Source: Gracilimonas sp.
GTDB lineage: Bacteria > Bacteroidota > Rhodothermia > Balneolales > Balneolaceae
Assembly (NCBI RefSeq): GCF_040218225.1
Contig: NZ_JAVJQO010000006.1
Span: 1-64,000 of the forward strand
Reading direction: 5' to 3'
DNA: 64,000 nucleotides
Position numbers and translations under genes: made by a program. Positions 15,952 to 25,582 of this stretch are shown in pieces. The notes under the pieces are model-generated. The model was not told the origin of the DNA and searched no databases. It worked only from the letters and a program-made list of their open reading frames with translations. Each line of letters opens with the position of its first letter. The stretch's first letter is position 1.

Positions 15952-17211
15952 TTAAAGCAGCATGGAAAGCGGATTTTCCAACAGGTTCTTAACCGTGTTC
16001 AGGAATTCTGCTGCCTTGGCTCCGTCCACAATTCGGTGATCGCTTGAGAGCGTCACTTTCATTCGTTTGCCGGGAACTACTTCTCCGTTCTCAACAACAG
16101 GGACGTCACGAATGGCACCTACCGCTAAAATACAGGCGTTTGGTGGATTAATAATAGCTGTGAATTCTTCAATGCCAAACATTCCCAGATTACTGATGGT
16201 GAACGTACTTCCTTCCATCTGTTCCGGCTGAAGTTTACGGTCGCGGGCCAGTCCGGCAAGCTCCCTTGTTTCAGATGAAATCTGGGCAAGTCCCTTCTGA
16301 TCGGCGTGGTTGATCACCGGAGTCATCAATCCTTCCTCAATGGCCACAGCTACAGCCACATGAACATCCGCGTGCTGCTTGATGGTATCTCCCAGCCAGG
16401 AACTGTTAACGTATGGGTGGCGAGTGAGAGCAATTGCACAAGCCTTCACCACAATATCATTAAAACTGATTTTCACATCATTGGCTTCGTTCATGGAAGC
16501 TCTGGCCTGAACCGCAGCTTTCATGTCAATGTCAATAGTCTCATAGAAATGCGGATTGCTGAACTTACTCTCCGACAAGCGCCGGGCAATGGTCTTCCGC
16601 ATCTGGGAAACTTTAATCTCTTTGCTTTCCAGGCTCTTAAACGACTGGGAAGGAGCTGATGCCGCAGCGGGTTGTGCTGCTTCTTTGTAATTCTCGATAT
16701 CAGCCTTGATAATTCTTCCGCCAGGACCGGAACCATCTACCCGCGATAGATCAATACCTCTGTCATCAGCCATGCTTCGTGCCAATGGAGAAGCTTTAAT
16801 TCTTCCGTTATCTGAAGGTGATGATGTTGAGGGTTCTGACTTTGGAGATGTCAATCCAGAAGAGCTTTTAGATTTTGCTTCTTCTTTATTTTCAGATTTA
16901 GATTCTTTGGCTCCTTCTTTCTGAGCGGAAGCATCACTTCCGGCTCCATCTAAAATATCAGAGATATCTTCGCCTTCCTCACCAAGAACAGCCATTAAAC
17001 CACCCAGTGGAACAGCATCTCCTTCCCCAACCAAAATCTTGAGAACGGTACCTTCATCAAAGGCTTCCACTTCCATGGTGGCTTTATCAGTTTCTACTTC
17101 AGCAATAATATCGCCGGCTTCTACCTTATCTCCTTCGCTTACATTCCACGACGCGATTACCCCTTCTTCCATGGTATCGCTGAGCTTCGGCATTTCAATC
17201 TTAATCGCCAT
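15952..17211 (-). CDS. pdhC: Pyruvate dehydrogenase complex E2, dihydrolipoyl acetyltransferase
   Basis: 419 residues. E2 is the core of the PDH complex and passes the acetyl group from lipoate to CoA. There is one N-terminal lipoyl domain with Lys43 in ETDKATMEV as the lipoylation site, an Ala/Ser/Lys-rich linker, and a peripheral-subunit-binding domain (about 138-172, IKASPLARSMADDRGIDL). The catalytic domain has His392 and Asp396 in SSDHRIVDGAKAAEFL. A single lipoyl domain is typical of this lineage, compared with three in E. coli. It follows pdhB on the same strand across a gap holding a long hairpin. Confidence 0.95.
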   Translation of the reverse strand: MAIKIEMPKLSDTMEEGVIASWNVSEGDKVEAGDIIAEVETDKATMEVEAFDEGTVLKILVGEGDAVPLGGLMAVLGEEGEDISDILDGAGSDASAQKEGAKESKSENKEEAKSKSSSGLTSPKSEPSTSSPSDNGRIKASPLARSMADDRGIDLSRVDGSGPGGRIIKADIENYKEAAQPAAASAPSQSFKSLESKEIKVSQMRKTIARRLSESKFSNPHFYETIDIDMKAAVQARASMNEANDVKISFNDIVVKACAIALTRHPYVNSSWLGDTIKQHADVHVAVAVAIEEGLMTPVINHADQKGLAQISSETRELAGLARDRKLQPEQMEGSTFTISNLGMFGIEEFTAIINPPNACILAVGAIRDVPVVENGEVVPGKRMKVTLSSDHRIVDGAKAAEFLNTVKNLLENPLSMLL

Positions 17212-17277
17212 AATAATCTATTCTGTTGAGTGAGTTATTAATTTCTGAACTTCTGCTAATTTAACGTGTGTTTGAGT

Positions 17278-17337
17278 GAAAAGGCAAAACTGAAAGGTGA
17301 AAAGTGGTTTATGAGCACTTTTCACCTTTGCCTTTTC
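17278..17337. repeat. 60-bp inverted repeat inside the PDH operon
   Basis: The inner stem is AAAGGTGAAAAGTG (17293-17306) / CACTTTTCACCTTT (17316-17329), 14 bp perfect with a 9-base loop. The outer stem is GAAAAGGC (17278-17285) / GCCTTTTC (17330-17337), 8 bp. It sits between pdhB and the E2 gene, so in the mRNA it could act as a partial terminator, an RNA-stability element or a processing site. It lacks a strong minus-strand T run directly after the stem, which argues against full termination. Confidence 0.7.
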
Positions 17338-17338
17338 C

Positions 17339-18322
17339 CTAGTTCCTGTATGTAACCTGATTAACTGCGTCAATTACATTTTTGGCACTTGGCAACCATG
17401 CATCAAACAGTGGTTTGGAAAATGGTGCATTTACATCAGGTAATGTAACACGCTGAACCGGTGCATCTAAGTAATCAAAAGCTTCGCGTTGAATCAAGAA
17501 GCCAATCTCAGCTGCAAATCCTGCAAATGGATGCGCTTCATCTACAACTACACATCGGTTGGTTTTCTTAATTGATTCTATGATCAAAGGCAGGTCAAGT
17601 GGCTTTACCGTACGCGGATCAATAATCTCTACTTCCACTCCGTCTTTTTCAAGCTGTGCAGCAGCTTGTTTGGCCACATGATACATTTTCCCGTGTGCAA
17701 CAACAGTCACATCACTTCCTTCACGCTTGATCTTTCCTTTCCCAATCGGGATAATGTAATCTTCTTCGTCAGATACTTCCCCTTTCATTCCATACATCTG
17801 CTCCGATTCCATGAACAACACGGGGTTGTCATCACGGATCGCAGATTTCAATAATCCCTTGGCATCATCCGGCTCTGATGTGTAAATCACTTTCAGTCCC
17901 GGGAAGTGAGCATACATCGAATCGTAAGCTACCGAGTGTGTTGCTCCTAACTGACCTGCAGATGCATTTGGTCCACGGAATACAATAGGCATGCTGATTT
18001 GTCCGCCGGTCATATATCCTGCTTTGGAAGCATGATTTATGATCTGGTCGGCTGCCAGCACGGCAAAGTTAAACGTCATGAATTCTACAATAGGACGAAG
18101 ACCGTTCATTGCGGCTCCAACTCCGATCCCGGCAAAGCCAAGTTCAGAAATAGGAGTATCGATTACTCTTTTATAACCGTATTTGTCTAAAAGTCCTTCG
18201 GTGGCTTTATAAGCTCCGTTGTATTCGGCAACTTCCTCACCCATAATGAAGACTTTCTCTTCACGGGCCATTTCCTCGTCAATTGCCTCTTTTATCGCTT
18301 CTCTAAATTGTAATTCAGCCAT
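17339..18322 (-). CDS. pdhB: Pyruvate dehydrogenase E1 component, beta subunit
   Basis: 327 residues, the normal length for E1-beta of the heterotetrameric alpha2beta2 type. The transketolase-like pyrimidine-binding domain comes first (EEVAEYNGAYKATEGLLDKYG, Glu in the cofactor-activating position). The C-terminal transketolase domain follows (EVEIIDPRTVKPLD, VVVDEAHPFAGFAAEIG). With the alpha subunit it decarboxylates pyruvate using thiamine diphosphate and reductively acetylates E2. The gene starts 26 bases after the alpha-subunit stop. Confidence 0.95.
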   Translation of the reverse strand: MAELQFREAIKEAIDEEMAREEKVFIMGEEVAEYNGAYKATEGLLDKYGYKRVIDTPISELGFAGIGVGAAMNGLRPIVEFMTFNFAVLAADQIINHASKAGYMTGGQISMPIVFRGPNASAGQLGATHSVAYDSMYAHFPGLKVIYTSEPDDAKGLLKSAIRDDNPVLFMESEQMYGMKGEVSDEEDYIIPIGKGKIKREGSDVTVVAHGKMYHVAKQAAAQLEKDGVEVEIIDPRTVKPLDLPLIIESIKKTNRCVVVDEAHPFAGFAAEIGFLIQREAFDYLDAPVQRVTLPDVNAPFSKPLFDAWLPSAKNVIDAVNQVTYRN

Positions 18323-18348
18323 TACTTTATGTAGTCAGTTTTTTAAAA

Positions 18349-19449
18349 TTATTTATGGAAATAAGGATCGTCTTCAGCAAACATATCATCATAGAGAGCT
18401 GATTCTTCTGGGAAATCCGCATTGTCAGCAAAGTCAACTGCTTCAAGTACTTCATCCTCAACTTTGTCCTCTATTTCCTGAATTTCGCTGTCTTTCAGAA
18501 TTTTTTCATCTTTCAGATACGTTTTCAATCGCTCGATAGGATCTACTTTTTGATATTCTTCCAGCTCCTCTTTAGTACGGTATTTCTGAGGATCTGACAT
18601 CGAATGACCGCGGTAACGATACGTGCGGATTTCAAGGAAATACGGTTCTGAGTTCTTGCGCACATCTTCAGCTACTTCTTTCATAGCTTCATACACAGAA
18701 AAAACATCCATTCCGTTTACCACTTTTCCTTTCATGCCATAAGCTTTGGCACGGTCCACAATTTCAGTAACCGTATGGCGACGGGCAGCGGTTCCCATCG
18801 AGTAACCGTTGTTCTCTACCGCAAAAATAGCCGGCAGTTTCCAGAGGTTAGCGATGTTAAAAGTCTCGTGAAGTGCTCCCTGATCTACAGCACCATCCCC
18901 AAAAAACGTGGCCGAAATTCTGCCGTTCTGATTGTATTTGTTAGCAAAAGCAAGTCCGCCCCCAATGGGGATATGGCCACCTACAATTCCGTAACCGCCC
19001 CAGAAGTGATTTTCTGTCTTGGCAAAGTGCATGGAACCACCTTTACCTTTGGAGCATCCCGGTGCTTTACCAAATAATTCAGCCATCCCTTCTTTCGGGG
19101 TAATTCCTCGGCAAAGTCCCCAGCCGTGATCACGATAAGCTGTAATGATATCGTCGTCATCATTCAGAGCATATACGGTTCCGGTTGAAATGGCTTCCTG
19201 ACCAATATAAAGGTGAAGAAATCCACCAAATTTACCCTTCTGATACTGCTGCATGGCACGCTCTTCAAAACGTCGCTGAAGATACATCTGCTCATACATT
19301 GCCTTGAGATCATCTTCACTCAAGCCAAGGGATTTGTGTTTCTTTTTGGTTGGGGATGGAAGATCCACGCCTTTTTGAACGGCGCCGTCTTTTTCGTCTC
19401 CAATACCCCGCGGGGCAAAATTTACTTCGTCTGTTTTCTTCTTAGCCAT
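18349..19449 (-). CDS. pdhA: Pyruvate dehydrogenase E1 component, alpha subunit
   Basis: 366 residues. The thiamine-diphosphate motif is GDGAVDQGALHE ... AVENNGYSMGT, and the phosphorylation-loop region YRYRGHSMSDP is conserved as in all E1-alpha chains. A lysine-rich N-terminal tail of about 40 residues precedes the domain. It is the first gene of the pdhA-pdhB-pdhC run, with alaS upstream on the same strand across 83 bases. E3 (lipoamide dehydrogenase) is not in this window. A branched-chain 2-oxoacid specificity is the main alternative but less likely given the overall pattern. Confidence 0.94.
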   Translation of the reverse strand: MAKKKTDEVNFAPRGIGDEKDGAVQKGVDLPSPTKKKHKSLGLSEDDLKAMYEQMYLQRRFEERAMQQYQKGKFGGFLHLYIGQEAISTGTVYALNDDDDIITAYRDHGWGLCRGITPKEGMAELFGKAPGCSKGKGGSMHFAKTENHFWGGYGIVGGHIPIGGGLAFANKYNQNGRISATFFGDGAVDQGALHETFNIANLWKLPAIFAVENNGYSMGTAARRHTVTEIVDRAKAYGMKGKVVNGMDVFSVYEAMKEVAEDVRKNSEPYFLEIRTYRYRGHSMSDPQKYRTKEELEEYQKVDPIERLKTYLKDEKILKDSEIQEIEDKVEDEVLEAVDFADNADFPEESALYDDMFAEDDPYFHK

Positions 19450-19532
19450 AATTATGTTTTCAAGTCATTCTTGCATCAAATTCAAAAGGGACGCAAATAT
19501 ATCCAATTTTTATGAAGATTTTGTGATTTGAT

Positions 19533-22202
19533 CTATTGAATTGATTCGGTGATTATTTCATTCACTTTATCGAGGGCTTCACCCAGTTTTTCAGGCTGGC
19601 GTCCTCCGGCTGTAGCCAGGTTAGGCTGACCGCCTCCACCTCCGCCAACAAGCCTTCCAAGCTGACCGACAATCGCACCGGCTTTTAATCCCTTTTCCTT
19701 AATCAGGTCTTCTGAAAGGGCCACCATCAGGTACACCTTTTTTTCTTCCTCATCTTTGGATCCAAGAACTATCGCCGTGTTTTCCTTTGTTTTTTGAAGG
19801 CCATCGTAGCCAAGCTGCTTAAGAACATCCATATCAGCGCCGGCAATTTCACCTTTAACGAGTCTGATACCCGAGGTCAAAGAACTTGCGCTTTGTATCA
19901 GCTCATCCAGCTTGGCTCCGGTGTTTTGAAGCTGCATTTGTTCGAGTTCTTTTTCCAGCGATTTTTTCTCCTCTATAAGTTTCATTACATCAGCAACAAG
20001 ATCCTGGGTTTGCCCGATGGCTCCTTTTACTTGCTGAAGCAATCGTTTTTCATCCCGGAGAAGTTTATCAGCCCTGGTTCCACAAACAGCTTCGATTCTT
20101 CGAATACCAGCCGCTACAGAGGTTTCCTGAGTAAATCGAAAGTATCCGATTTCGCCGGTTGCCCCTACATGAGTTCCCCCACAAAGTTCGACAGAATAAT
20201 CTTCATCGAAAGTAATCACCCGAACGCTCTCACCATATTTCTCACCAAAGAGCATCATCGCACCGCGGTCTTTGGCTTCATCAATAGGTACGTTTCGTTC
20301 TTCTTGCAGTGGGATGTTTTCCTGAATTTTCTCATTCACCAACTGCTCAACCTCATCCAGCTGCTCATCGGTCATGGCTTCAAAGTGAGAGAAATCAAAC
20401 CTCAGATGGTTTTCATCCACCAGCGATCCTTTCTGCGCTACATGATCTCCCAGAATTCCACGAAGTGCAGCATGAACCAAATGGGTTGCAGAATGATGCT
20501 TCTGAATTTCAATTCTTCTATCCAAATCGATACTTGCTGTCCAGGTTCCGCTCAGATCTTCCGGAAGCTTATCCACATAATGAATAAACTGCCCGTTCGA
20601 CTTCTTCACATCCAATACTTTGATGTATTCATCACCATTGGTAATAAGCCCGGTATCAGCAACCTGTCCACCACTTTCGGCATAAAACGGGGTTTTGTTC
20701 AACTGCAGGGCAAATCGATCTCCTTCTTTGCGATAAGCGATGATGTTAACTTCTGCTTTAGCATCGTCATACCCTACAAACTCAAACTCATCTGTATCTT
20801 CAATTACATTCCAGGATTTTGAATCAGACTGATCAACCGAAAACTTACCGGCAGCACGAGCACGTTCTTTCTGCTCTTTCATGTTTTTGTTGAAGCCTTC
20901 CACATCTACTTCAACTCCTTGTTCCCGAGCCATTAGCTCGGTCAGGTCAATCGGAAAACCGTAGGTATCGTGCAGTTTAAAAGCATCCTCACCTGAGAGC
21001 TTATCCTTGCCTTCCACCATTTCATTGAACAGTTCAATACCCTGCCCCAATGTCTTTAGGAAGCTCTTTTCTTCGGACCGAATAACGTTTACGATATATT
21101 CTTTCTGAGCTGCAATCTCCGGGAATACCTCTTCAAACTGATCCGCAAGTACGTCTACTAACTTGAAGAAAAATGGCTCTTTGAAATCCAGCACATCCCA
21201 ACCATATCGAATAGCACGGCGCAGAATTCGTCGGATTACATATCCACGACCATCATTTCCGGGAGAAGCCCCATCGGCTATCGAAAAGGTAACCGCACGG
21301 ATATGATCTGCAATCACCCGCATGGCGATGTCTTTTTCTTCATTCTTGCCGTAAGTCTCACCGGCCATCTCCGCAATCTTGTTAATTACTGGAGTGAATA
21401 CATCCGTGTCATAATTGGATGTTTTATTCTGAAGGACCGCACAAATACGCTCAAAGCCCATTCCGGTATCAACGTGCTGTGCAGGCAGTTTTTCAAGACT
21501 TCCGTCTGGTTTCCGGTTGAACTGAATAAATACCAGGTTCCAGATTTCCATCACCCGCGGGTCATCCATGTTCACCAATTCAGCGCCGGGTTTTTTCTTA
21601 CGATCTTCATCCGAACGTAAATCAATATGCACTTCAGAGCACGGACCACATGGACCGGTTTCCCCCATCTCCCAAAAATTATCCTTCTTCCCGCATTTCA
21701 GGATATGGCCATGATCAATACCTGTCTCGCTCTTCCAAAGTTCAATGGCTTCATCATCAACAGGGAGGCCGTCTTCTTCATCTCCTCCAAAAACGGTAGC
21801 ATAAAGCCGATCGGGTTCGAGTCCCCATTCATCCACCAACAATTCCCAGGCCCACCCAATAGCCTCTTTTTTGAAGTAGTCGCCAAACGACCAGTTCCCC
21901 AGCATCTCGAACAGCGTATGATGATAGGTATCGTGGCCTACTTCTTCCAAATCGTTGTGCTTACCGCTTACGCGAATACATTTCTGAGTATCAGCGGCCC
22001 GATTCCAGTTTTTTCCTTCGTGCTTAAGCGTGTCTTCCTCTCCAAGAAAAATGGCTTTAAACTGGTTCATTCCCGCATTGGTAAATAAAAGTGTAGGATC
22101 ATTTTTAGGAACGACAGGGGCACTATCTACAATAGCATGATCTTTTTCAGCAAAGAAATCAAAGAATTCCTGACGAATCTGAGCAGAAGTCTTGTGAGAC
22201 AT
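19533..22202 (-). CDS. alaS: Alanyl-tRNA synthetase
   Basis: 889 residues from the ATG of MSHKTSAQIRQEF. The frame stays open for 32 more codons upstream, but those residues do not resemble AlaRS and the chosen start gives the usual length. Class II core motifs are present (FTNAGMNQFK, RRILRRAIRYG). The editing domain has HHSATHLVHAALR and CGGTHVG zinc ligands. A C-terminal coiled coil and a glycine-rich C-Ala domain (VGGGGGGQPNLATAGG) follow. It charges tRNA-Ala and clears mischarged Ser/Gly. Confidence 0.97.
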   Translation of the reverse strand: MSHKTSAQIRQEFFDFFAEKDHAIVDSAPVVPKNDPTLLFTNAGMNQFKAIFLGEEDTLKHEGKNWNRAADTQKCIRVSGKHNDLEEVGHDTYHHTLFEMLGNWSFGDYFKKEAIGWAWELLVDEWGLEPDRLYATVFGGDEEDGLPVDDEAIELWKSETGIDHGHILKCGKKDNFWEMGETGPCGPCSEVHIDLRSDEDRKKKPGAELVNMDDPRVMEIWNLVFIQFNRKPDGSLEKLPAQHVDTGMGFERICAVLQNKTSNYDTDVFTPVINKIAEMAGETYGKNEEKDIAMRVIADHIRAVTFSIADGASPGNDGRGYVIRRILRRAIRYGWDVLDFKEPFFFKLVDVLADQFEEVFPEIAAQKEYIVNVIRSEEKSFLKTLGQGIELFNEMVEGKDKLSGEDAFKLHDTYGFPIDLTELMAREQGVEVDVEGFNKNMKEQKERARAAGKFSVDQSDSKSWNVIEDTDEFEFVGYDDAKAEVNIIAYRKEGDRFALQLNKTPFYAESGGQVADTGLITNGDEYIKVLDVKKSNGQFIHYVDKLPEDLSGTWTASIDLDRRIEIQKHHSATHLVHAALRGILGDHVAQKGSLVDENHLRFDFSHFEAMTDEQLDEVEQLVNEKIQENIPLQEERNVPIDEAKDRGAMMLFGEKYGESVRVITFDEDYSVELCGGTHVGATGEIGYFRFTQETSVAAGIRRIEAVCGTRADKLLRDEKRLLQQVKGAIGQTQDLVADVMKLIEEKKSLEKELEQMQLQNTGAKLDELIQSASSLTSGIRLVKGEIAGADMDVLKQLGYDGLQKTKENTAIVLGSKDEEEKKVYLMVALSEDLIKEKGLKAGAIVGQLGRLVGGGGGGQPNLATAGGRQPEKLGEALDKVNEIITESIQ

Positions 22203-22380
22203 TAATTTTGATGTGTGAGTGTTGGATTTTACAGAGCCTTGAAGATAGGAAAAATCTGGTTTGAACTCATGTGCGGTTTGAGATTCGTTAATCGTCAAAC
22301 TCAGGTAGGTTTATTACTTTTTAATAGGGGCAGATGATTAGTTGAGATCGAAGTTATTACCAAAGAAGAGACGTGAGTTT

Positions 22381-23133
22381 TCAAAAAATACTCAAAAGGT
22401 ATCGTCCTATTTCAAGCCAAAGTCCAGAATTTGAGATATAATATCGTCCTAATACTGAGAGTGTTAAAACAACGGCGCCAAGCAAATAAAGGAAGTGTAC
22501 TCTTTTCTTGAACATAACATCCAATGCAGCACCGGCTAATAATGGAATAAGCCATATGATAAAAGTAGGAATTTGCGCCAATCCTATACGAGCAATTCCC
22601 GGGAATATCAGCATTAGAGAAGCAATCAAAATCAGTCTCTTGTGAATTTCGCTCTTTTTTCTGTAATACAGAGCCGGAATAAAAAATGCGATGAAGACAA
22701 TTAGGTCGCCCAGCGGATGAATCAGAAAAGAAGCTCCTCGGTCTAAAGTCCATTCTCCACTTTCAATTCTTTCCAATGGCAACATAAAAGCAGCTGCCAA
22801 GCCAAAAATGATCATCAGAGTTACATAGAACCCTCCGGCAACTCCCAGTTTTCGGTGAACTTTTGTATTCCCTGAAGCAACGAGTGAAGTTTGAACGAAT
22901 AAGAGAAGCAACCATCCTATAAAAATAAGGGCATGTGCGTGCATGCTCCAGTGCCTGACAGGAAGTTCGCTAAAGACATGACTAAAATAGGTTGGCCAAA
23001 AACCGACAATCACTAAAACCGACATGTAAGCCACAGATGAGATGTAGAAGTAATGAGTGATCTTTCTGTTCCTGAGCTTCAGGTTACGGGAAAGCACTCT
23101 TTCCGTCGATTTTTGCACCCCCAATTCTTCCAT
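22381..23133 (-). CDS. Multi-pass membrane protein of unknown function
   Basis: 250 residues with about seven hydrophobic segments and a short basic N-terminal tail. Histidines cluster near membrane edges (RHWSMHAHALIFIGW, KVHRKLG, FLIHPLGD, EIHKRL). That pattern would suit haem or metal coordination but is not proof. The HAHALIFIGWLLLLFVQ...HRKLG pattern looks like an uncharacterised family of integral membrane proteins in several phyla. It stands alone between alaS and a divergently transcribed DUF502 gene. Confidence 0.7.
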   Translation of the reverse strand: MEELGVQKSTERVLSRNLKLRNRKITHYFYISSVAYMSVLVIVGFWPTYFSHVFSELPVRHWSMHAHALIFIGWLLLLFVQTSLVASGNTKVHRKLGVAGGFYVTLMIIFGLAAAFMLPLERIESGEWTLDRGASFLIHPLGDLIVFIAFFIPALYYRKKSEIHKRLILIASLMLIFPGIARIGLAQIPTFIIWLIPLLAGAALDVMFKKRVHFLYLLGAVVLTLSVLGRYYISNSGLWLEIGRYLLSIF

Positions 23134-23271
23134 AGCATTGTTTTGAATCTATGTTTAGATCAGCAAATAGTACTTTTTTCCGCACATAAATAAAAATCGG
23201 TTAATTAATCCGGACACACATTTTTGAAGATTTACCGTTAGATTCAGGTAAAGCTAAATCATCTGCCGATT

Positions 23272-23844
23272 ATGAAAACGATTCTGAATTACTTTTTTCG
23301 TGGAATGCTGGTCATTTTACCCGTCAGCGCTACCGTCTATTTAGTTTATGTGACCCTGGTCTGGATCAACAACCTCTTTAACAATCTATTCTATAGCTGG
23401 TTTGACCTTGAGGTTCCGGGATTAGGGATTGTTACCGGCTTTATTGCCATAACCCTAATTGGGTTTGTCCTAACCCAGACTTTTGTGAAGCCCATCCTAC
23501 ACCTCTTTGAAAAACTACTCACAAAAACTCCTTTCGTAAATATTGTATATAACTCTCTGAAAGATCTTACAGAAGCTTTTGTGGGAGATAAAAAGAAATT
23601 CACCCAGCCGGTGAGTGTAGAGTTCAGTGAACCTGTTGGCATGAAACGATTTGGGTTCATTACCGAAGAATCACTGTCTCACTTTGGCCTGGAAGATGAG
23701 GTTGCCGTGTACTGCCCTCATTCCTATAACTTTTCCGGCAACTTATATATCGTTCCCAAAGATAAAGTTACACCTATCAAAACCGACCCGACAAATTTTA
23801 TGCGTTTTATCGTATCAGGCGGGGTGACCAAAATTCATTCTTAA
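23272..23844 (+). CDS. DUF502 family membrane protein
   Basis: 190 residues. Two N-terminal transmembrane segments (about 8-33 and 48-70, FRGMLVILPVSATVYLVYV and IVTGFIAITLIGFVLTQ) are followed by a cytoplasmic part. That part has the family stretches TPFVNIVYNSLKDLTEAF, KRFGFITEESL and a C-terminal MRFIVSGGV. DUF502 proteins are widespread and uncharacterised. Nothing in the neighbourhood suggests a role. Confidence 0.9.
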   Translation: MKTILNYFFRGMLVILPVSATVYLVYVTLVWINNLFNNLFYSWFDLEVPGLGIVTGFIAITLIGFVLTQTFVKPILHLFEKLLTKTPFVNIVYNSLKDLTEAFVGDKKKFTQPVSVEFSEPVGMKRFGFITEESLSHFGLEDEVAVYCPHSYNFSGNLYIVPKDKVTPIKTDPTNFMRFIVSGGVTKIHS

Positions 23845-23857
23845 ACTTGCGGCTCAT

Positions 23858-23886
23858 GTCAGATTCTGAATCAATTTCAGAATGAC
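23858..23886. terminator. Palindromic convergent terminator/repeat (GTCA...TGAC)
   Basis: ATTCTGAA (23863-23870) pairs with TTCAGAAT (23876-23883), and the outermost bases are GTCA and TGAC. It lies between the converging DUF502 and ferredoxin-NADP-reductase genes. Its ends match those of the longer GTCA...TGAC elements elsewhere in the window. Confidence 0.6.
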
Positions 23887-23908
23887 TACGAATGAAAGCA
23901 CAGAAGTA

Positions 23909-24832
23909 TTAATAAACCTCTTCAAAGGTGCGGTCACTCGGCTTTACATTACGCTTCATATCTTCCCAGTCCCAATCGGCTGGGTCCATTTCGGCGTAGT
24001 CATCTTTAATCACCAGGTATTCGTTAAGGCCTTTCTTGGCGAGCGTTTTATAAATTCCTGCTTCCATACCTTTGATACCACAGATATAAATCAGTGTATT
24101 TTCCTGGCTTAGAATTGGATCCAGAATTTCTGACTCATCTTCGATGGCAGTTTGAACGTAATACTTCGAGCCATCTGGCCGGCGATCTTCCCGGGATATC
24201 TTGGCGATATAATGAAAATTATCATTGTTCTTTTCTGCTTCCATGAGGTAATCGGGATAAATCAAATCGGTTCGGTACGCTGCACCAAAAACCAGTGCAA
24301 TTTGACTCTCCATTCCTGCTTCCAGCATTTCCATAATCATTCCCCTGAAAGGAGCGATTCCAGTACCGGTGGCAAAAAAGACATAATTAAACTTTTCGGG
24401 ATTCTCGGGTAACAAGAACCTTTTTCCAGAAGGACCGGTTGCCTTTACTTTATCACCGGGTTTTAAGTCAGCCAGGTAATTAGAACAAATACCAGTGTAT
24501 AATTTACCATCCAACTCTTCAATCGTTCGTTTCACAGTAGTTGATATCAGGTTGGACTTACCACCTTCTCCTTTAGTAGGTGATGAGACTGAATATAATC
24601 TAAGCTTATAGGGTCGCCCTTTTTCATTTTCGCCGGGAGGCAAGATCCCTATTGACTGACCGATACGAACACGTCCTTCCAATTTGGTTCCGGATACATC
24701 AAAAGTAACATGCCTTACAAAGTTAGGGCTACTTTCCTTTGTACATACATAATTTTCAACTACGGTAATTTCAGTTGGATCTTTGGGTGAGTAAATATTT
24801 AATTCAACTTCAGGTAGTACAATTTCCGGCAT
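23909..24832 (-). CDS. Ferredoxin-NADP+ reductase, plant-type
   Basis: 307 residues. FAD contacts are RLYSVSSP (78-85) and GICSNYL (114-120). The NADP-binding segment is TGTGIAPFRGM (155-165), and the chain ends in Tyr307, which stacks on the flavin in plant-type FNRs. The sequence FGAAYRTDLIYPDYL and the C-terminal DPADWDWEDMKRNVKPS also fit the chloroplast/cyanobacterial-like branch. It transfers electrons between ferredoxin and NADP(H). No ferredoxin gene lies next to it. Confidence 0.93.
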   Translation of the reverse strand: MPEIVLPEVELNIYSPKDPTEITVVENYVCTKESSPNFVRHVTFDVSGTKLEGRVRIGQSIGILPPGENEKGRPYKLRLYSVSSPTKGEGGKSNLISTTVKRTIEELDGKLYTGICSNYLADLKPGDKVKATGPSGKRFLLPENPEKFNYVFFATGTGIAPFRGMIMEMLEAGMESQIALVFGAAYRTDLIYPDYLMEAEKNNDNFHYIAKISREDRRPDGSKYYVQTAIEDESEILDPILSQENTLIYICGIKGMEAGIYKTLAKKGLNEYLVIKDDYAEMDPADWDWEDMKRNVKPSDRTFEEVY

Positions 24833-24881
24833 ATTTCTGAATTTGAGTGAGAGTGAGTGATGTTTATTGAGTGATTAAAAC

Positions 24882-24914
24882 AAAAAAAATCCCGCACTGG
24901 TTAAGCACGGGATT
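24882..24914 (-). terminator. Rho-independent terminator of the beta-barrel gene
   Basis: On the minus strand AATCCCG and CGGGATT form a 7-bp stem around a 13-base loop, followed by a run of eight T residues. It lies 22 bases after the stop of the upstream beta-barrel gene. Confidence 0.8.
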
Positions 24915-24935
24915 CTTAAAATAGGATAGTTTTTG

Positions 24936-25505
24936 TTAGAAATAAAATGTGAGTCCGGCTGAAATTACATTGCCGCTAAATTCCTTATCTGACAGATCAT
25001 CACTTCCATCTAAAAATAAATAGCGATAGTCTATATTTAAGGCAGCAGATTCCGAAAGGGCCACATCAGCACCAAAACCTAAGTGATAACCAATATTCAC
25101 CTCAGCATCATCTCCTGGATTTGTAAAGCCACCATCATAGTCATAAAAGGTATAATAGGCACCCAATCCAGCTAAACCATAAGGGGCAAGGTTTTCAGCC
25201 AACGGAGCAAAAACCAATAAAGACCCTGTAACAGGAACTTGTCGAACGGTTAGCTCACTTCCACCCGTTGTTGTATAGCTTTGCTCTCCTCTGTATTCCA
25301 GCGAAAATTCAGCTCCAACATATTTACCTTTTGTCCGGGATTGGAGACCAATAAACATGGTTCCATCTTCGGCGTCAGGGGCTTTATAGAAACCAATTTT
25401 TGGACCTATTCCGGAAGAATTCTCAATCAGGTATTCCTGCGCTGTTGCCTGCGTCAGTAGTGTTGAAATTATTATTAAAGAAAAAAGTGATAGTAATCTT
25501 TTCAT
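24936..25505 (-). CDS. Outer-membrane beta-barrel (porin-like/OmpW-OmpA-like size) protein
   Basis: 189 residues, signal peptide ending ATAQ. The mature part is a small barrel of about eight strands: GIGPKIGFYKAPD, KYVGAEFSLEYRG, APYGLAGLGAYYTF, IGYHLGFGADVAL, AALNIDYRYLFLDG and the final ISAGLTFYF with C-terminal Phe. The layout is that of the outer-membrane beta-barrel/porin families common in Bacteroidota. No ligand is assigned. Single gene with its own terminator. Confidence 0.8.
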   Translation of the reverse strand: MKRLLSLFSLIIISTLLTQATAQEYLIENSSGIGPKIGFYKAPDAEDGTMFIGLQSRTKGKYVGAEFSLEYRGEQSYTTTGGSELTVRQVPVTGSLLVFAPLAENLAPYGLAGLGAYYTFYDYDGGFTNPGDDAEVNIGYHLGFGADVALSESAALNIDYRYLFLDGSDDLSDKEFSGNVISAGLTFYF

Positions 25506-25582
25506 TGCAAATTGTTTAGTTATTTCTATTCACTATTTGTAAAGATATTTAAGAAGAAAATGTTCCGAAGAAACTCTCTTAG

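Noticed and set aside
19794-20822. 342-codon plus-strand open frame inside alaS
   Set aside because: Long, but wholly antisense to a clear alanyl-tRNA synthetase; composition is that of a shadow frame (rich in Phe, Ile, His and Ser).
22203-22298. N-terminal extension of alaS by 32 codons
   Set aside because: The residues do not resemble AlaRS, and the ATG at 22202 gives the normal start and length.
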